From an uncultured Ruminobacter sp. (lineage in GTDB: Bacteria; Pseudomonadota; Gammaproteobacteria; Enterobacterales; Succinivibrionaceae), in the NCBI GenBank assembly GCA_902776415.1, contig CACYPY010000008.1, positions 1-44,683 of the forward strand: a stretch of 44,683 nucleotides of DNA, read 5' to 3'. The position numbers were made by a program, and so were the translations under genes. This document shows, piece by piece, positions 41,960 through 44,683 of the stretch; positions within the stretch are counted from its first letter, which is position 1, and each line of letters begins with the position of its first letter. The notes under the pieces were generated by a model that did no database searches, had not been told where the DNA came from, and saw only the letters and a program-made list of their open reading frames with translations.

Positions 41960-42718
41960 CTATTTGGCTTTCTCTGCTTTCGTATTGGCATCCTGTCCGT
42001 TATCATCAAGATCAAGAAGGTACCTAACAAGAGCATAATACTCCGCAATACCGTCAACACCTTTGGCTATAATTATATACTTGCCGTTTATCACCACCGC
42101 CGGAACTCCCTGAATTTTCGCATCCTCGGTATTCTGACGATACTGAGCAGACATCGTGTTTACAGGAAATGATTTATACTGAGCCTCAAAAGTATGTGCC
42201 GGAACCCCCAGTTCCTCAAAAACCTTCACAACATCGTCATGATTCTGCGGAATCTTCTGCTTATTGAATATCTCATCATCAAGTTTGGTAACAAAAGCTT
42301 CGGAAACATTCAGATTGACTGATGCCGCATAAGCCTTCTGAAGTTCAGGCCCCATAGGACCTCCCAGATAATGAACCGGATTCTGGGTAAATTCCACATC
42401 ATCGGGCAAGGCATCGCGAACCTGACGAATCAGAGGCAGAAAGGCGTGGCAATGGCCGCAGTAAAAAGAAAAATATTCCGTAACCAGTTTGTGGTCCGAA
42501 AGCTTCATTCCAGGAATAACCTTGTAGTTCTCACCTTCCTTAAACTCCCTGGTAACCTTTGCGGCGGCATCTCTGAGCTCTTCCGGTGTTGCATAGAAAT
42601 CAGGAGACTTTTGTTCCTGTGCTTCATTCTCCCCGGCTACCGCATACCCCGTGCTTCCGCAGAATGCCAAACCGGCAACCAGTACACACAAAGTCAATTT
42701 AACAGGCTTAAAAAACAT
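41960..42718 (-). CDS. dsbA: Thiol:disulfide interchange protein DsbA family
   Basis: Periplasmic oxidoreductase introducing disulfides. 252 residues with a signal peptide (cleavage probably after AVA near residue 28). The active site is C87-G-H-C90 (FSFYCGHCH) and the cis-proline loop reads QGVPAVVING. E. coli DsbA has CPHC; the CGHC here is the protein-disulfide-isomerase form, which should make the enzyme less oxidising. It is also longer than E. coli DsbA (208), with an extra N-terminal acidic segment and a C-terminal Asp/Lys-rich tail. AGGAG lies six bases upstream. It starts 14 bases after the squalene-synthase-like gene, so the two are co-transcribed. Confidence 0.9.
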   Translation of the reverse strand: MFFKPVKLTLCVLVAGLAFCGSTGYAVAGENEAQEQKSPDFYATPEELRDAAAKVTREFKEGENYKVIPGMKLSDHKLVTEYFSFYCGHCHAFLPLIRQVRDALPDDVEFTQNPVHYLGGPMGPELQKAYAASVNLNVSEAFVTKLDDEIFNKQKIPQNHDDVVKVFEELGVPAHTFEAQYKSFPVNTMSAQYRQNTEDAKIQGVPAVVINGKYIIIAKGVDGIAEYYALVRYLLDLDDNGQDANTKAEKAK

Positions 42719-42732
42719 CTTATACTCCTATA

Positions 42733-43785
42733 TCAGGCCTTACAGGAATCAAAACTGCAGTCTGCGGTGTTTTTTGATTCCCAAAAACTTACCTTATTCA
42801 TCAGCGCAACAGGGTCTCTGAATTCCGGCTTCATTTCCCGCCCTGCCAGACGGCTGAACACAATGTTAAGAAGAATATTGCTACAGGCACATACAGAGGT
42901 AACCACAAAGCAGGTTCTTACATCCTTGTGACTGATTTTAATCTCCTTTGGTTCCCGAAAAAGCGGATTTTCGTAAATATTTCTCAGCGTCATTACGGCC
43001 ATTTCGGAAGCCAGCAGACAAAATCTGCGAATACCTCTTTCGGTACGGGGAATAAGCTTTATAAACTGAAGAGCCTGCATGGTATGCCCGAAAGCCACTG
43101 ATGTATATTTTCTGGTGGCTTCCCTGCGCTGTTCGGGATCATCATATGAAATGGGAAGCCATCTGGCTCCTCTTCGGGCGTCATCCCAGACATCTTTGAG
43201 AATATTTGTCAGCTGCAAAGCCTCACCGAATGATACTGCCAGAGGAGCCAGTTTGGGAAGTCTCCTTTTGATAGCCCGGGAATATTCTGCAAAAAGATTA
43301 ACGAGTATCTCACCAACAACTCCTGCCACGCTGTAACAGTAATGATCCACTTCATCCAGAGAATCAATCCTGTTCCACCTTTCAATCTGCCCCATGCCCT
43401 TGCACATTATGACAATGCCTCTTCTGAGAATTCTCTGAACAGCCAACGGATATGAACAGTAACGGCCAACAACCAGCGGAATATCCGCCATTAACAGGTT
43501 CTCTGCCTCTGTGGCCGAATCCTTCACAAGAGAGCAAATCTCATTAGTCCATTCCTCAACATGAACAGGGGCGGAAAGAATACCGGCAAATTCTGTCAGA
43601 TACTTTGTTTTACTGTTCATGTCCAGTTTCGGATCATCTTCAATCGTATCAGCTATCCGACACAGCAGATAAGCATTTCCCACCCAGTCCCTTAATTCCT
43701 CGGGAAGACAGGGAATTGTAAGTGCAAAGGTTCTGGAAACCCCCTTAAGATGCATATTCTGTTCTGATATGGATAATGACTTCAT
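42733..43785 (-). CDS. Squalene/phytoene synthase family protein
   Basis: A 350-residue head-to-head prenyl transferase. The first aspartate-rich motif is LLCRIADTIEDD (D46, D50), the second QLTNILKDVWDD (Q191, N194, D198, D202); YCYSVAGVVGE (149-159) is also conserved. These resemble squalene synthase more than the HpnC/HpnD pair. It would condense two farnesyl diphosphates, giving squalene or a precursor. A C-terminal segment rich in small and hydrophobic residues (about 293-312) could be membrane-associated. No other hopanoid or carotenoid gene is in the window. GGAGG lies seven bases upstream of the ATG. It is first in an operon with dsbA. Confidence 0.88.
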   Translation of the reverse strand: MKSLSISEQNMHLKGVSRTFALTIPCLPEELRDWVGNAYLLCRIADTIEDDPKLDMNSKTKYLTEFAGILSAPVHVEEWTNEICSLVKDSATEAENLLMADIPLVVGRYCSYPLAVQRILRRGIVIMCKGMGQIERWNRIDSLDEVDHYCYSVAGVVGEILVNLFAEYSRAIKRRLPKLAPLAVSFGEALQLTNILKDVWDDARRGARWLPISYDDPEQRREATRKYTSVAFGHTMQALQFIKLIPRTERGIRRFCLLASEMAVMTLRNIYENPLFREPKEIKISHKDVRTCFVVTSVCACSNILLNIVFSRLAGREMKPEFRDPVALMNKVSFWESKNTADCSFDSCKA

Positions 43786-43813
43786 AAATAGTCCTCCCGC
43801 AACTAAGGATAGG

Positions 43814-43847
43814 ATTATACAAAAAATACCGACTTAAGGCGTATAAT
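43814..43847. promoter_or_regulatory. Divergent -10 elements between the squalene-synthase-like and histidine-phosphatase genes
   Basis: A perfect TATAAT on each strand (minus strand 43814-43819, plus strand 43842-43847) in a 92-bp divergent gap. The -35 partners are weak, and the two promoters would overlap, so they may compete. Confidence 0.45.
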
Positions 43848-43877
43848 CATAACCATAATTCGCTGTCAGGAGTCATT

Positions 43878-44468
43878 ATGAAAAAGGAAATCATTCTTGT
43901 GAGACATGCCGAAAGCATTGGAAATGCCGGAAAAAGAACCACAACCCCGGCTGGAAACAATCTCACGGATATCGGACGAAGACAGGCCAAGGAACTTGCG
44001 GATGGCATCACGAAGGCTCCCGATCTTATTGTGTGGAGCACTTATCCCAGAACCAGGGAAACTGCCGAACCATTATCTTTGAAGTTCCCAGATACTCCCG
44101 CAGAAGAATGGCCGGATATTCAGGAATTCACCTACCTCAGTCCCCGAAAATGCTTCAATACAACTCCTGAGGAAAGAAAGCCGTGGGTAATGAGCTATTG
44201 GGAAAAAATGAATCCGGAATACCGGGACGGAGACGGTGCGGAATCTTTCTCAGATATGATTGAACGAGCCAGAAAACTTATCACAAAGGTCAAAGAAAGA
44301 CCTGAAAGTATAATTATGATTTTCACACACGGACAATTCATGGAAGCTATAAGGATATTACTTGCTTATCCAAAGAATGACTGTATCAGTCTCATGAAAC
44401 ATTTTAACGAAAATCAGAGAGGCAAAACTATTAAAAACTGTGAAATACTGAAAATTATACAACGCTAA
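43878..44468 (+). CDS. Histidine phosphatase (phosphoglycerate mutase-like) family protein
   Basis: A 196-residue member of the histidine phosphatase superfamily. The nucleophile is H10 in VRHAES; STYPRTRETAEP supplies the second arginine, E/D residues follow, and FTHGQF provides the second catalytic histidine. Branch members act on sugar phosphates, phosphoproteins or other small phosphates; the substrate is not predictable. AGGAG lies five bases before the ATG. Transcribed away from the squalene-synthase-like gene. Confidence 0.88.
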   Translation: MKKEIILVRHAESIGNAGKRTTTPAGNNLTDIGRRQAKELADGITKAPDLIVWSTYPRTRETAEPLSLKFPDTPAEEWPDIQEFTYLSPRKCFNTTPEERKPWVMSYWEKMNPEYRDGDGAESFSDMIERARKLITKVKERPESIIMIFTHGQFMEAIRILLAYPKNDCISLMKHFNENQRGKTIKNCEILKIIQR

Positions 44469-44578
44469 AAAACTTTATTAATCACAAAGTATTTACCAAG
44501 TATTATTTTTAATAAAAATATTTCCTGTTATAGCTTTTCGGGGACGCACGCGGTATAAAACAATATCCGATAAGTACC

Positions 44579-44612
44579 AAAAACGAAAAACGGGATACCG
44601 TAAGGTACCCCG
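44579..44612 (-). terminator. Terminator downstream of tRNA-Asp
   Basis: On the minus strand a nine-pair stem with one G-U pair and a four-base loop (hairpin 44591-44612) is followed by TTTTTCGTTT. It lies ten bases after the CCA end of the tRNA, so the tRNA is the last gene of its transcript. Confidence 0.88.
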
Positions 44613-44621
44613 CTGCATGAG

Positions 44622-44683
44622 TGGCGGAACGGACGGGGCTCGAACCCGTGACCTCCTGCGTGACAGGCAGGCATTCTAACCAG
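44622..44683 (-). tRNA. tRNA-Asp (GTC), 3' part, cut by the window end
   Basis: The minus strand carries GGTTAGAATGCCTGCC, the anticodon loop CTGTCAC (anticodon GTC), the T-arm GGGTTCGAGCCC and an acceptor end GTTCCGCCA with encoded CCA. The sequence is nearly that of E. coli tRNA-Asp; about 15 bases at the 5' end lie outside the window. Confidence 0.95.

Noticed and set aside
1..44683. CRISPR arrays, insertion sequences, prophage or toxin-antitoxin modules
   Set aside because: No regularly spaced repeats, transposase, integrase other than XerC, or phage structural genes could be found.

Overview
The window (about 44.7 kb) is a gene-dense piece of a gammaproteobacterial chromosome. Lipid A synthesis (lpxH), an LptM lipoprotein, class I adenylate cyclase (cyaA), hemXY and a DsbA point to a Gram-negative gammaproteobacterium. 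The gene content closely resembles the E. coli 84-87 min region beside oriC (ilvEDA, hemXY, cyaA, lptM, dapF, xerC, yigB, uvrD, rho, trxA, gppA, polA, yihG, dsbA), but in a different order. The moderate GC, rearranged order and absence of several neighbours (rhlB, cyaY, hemCD, ilvGM) would suit a host-associated anaerobe such as a Succinivibrionaceae member; that placement is an inference. A perfect 16-bp palindrome of the chromosomal parS type (26261-26276) fits an origin-proximal position.

Layout. 95-2600: FAD oxidoreductase and cysS. 2745-3203: small exported protein. 3468-10878: a single-strand Ter stress cassette, in transcription order TerD-like, TerZ/TerX-like, two vWA (TerY) proteins, PP2C phosphatase, Ser/Thr-type kinase, and a third vWA protein with a Cys-rich tail. 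It lies between cysS and ppiB-lpxH, which are direct neighbours in E. coli. 11396-12648: ppiB-lpxH. 12671-17849: gppA-crcB-polA-orf operon. 18080-22388: trxA, a lipoprotein, ddl and an EAL-PAS phosphodiesterase. 22479-35486: a long co-directional run hemX-hemY-cyaA-lptM-lysA-dapF-xerC-yigB-uvrD-rho. 35585-40510: ilvE-ilvD-ilvA plus a small exported protein. 40865-44468: yihG, dsbA, a squalene/phytoene-synthase-like gene co-transcribed with dsbA, and a histidine phosphatase. 44622-44683: 3' part of a tRNA-Asp.

Most notable observations. (1) The protein at the dapF locus keeps the fold and flanking sequence of diaminopimelate epimerase, but both catalytic cysteines are Ser and essentially all substrate-contacting residues are replaced, although the adjacent lysA needs meso-DAP. 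(2) DNA polymerase I keeps intact 5' nuclease and polymerase motifs but has lost the 3'-5' exonuclease carboxylates. (3) A TerY-kinase-phosphatase cassette splits the cysS/ppiB neighbourhood and carries a 32-bp nested dyad upstream. (4) A parS-like site sits between yigB and uvrD. (5) Rho has extra residues immediately before its RNA-binding GFLR motif. No insertion sequence, prophage or CRISPR array was seen.
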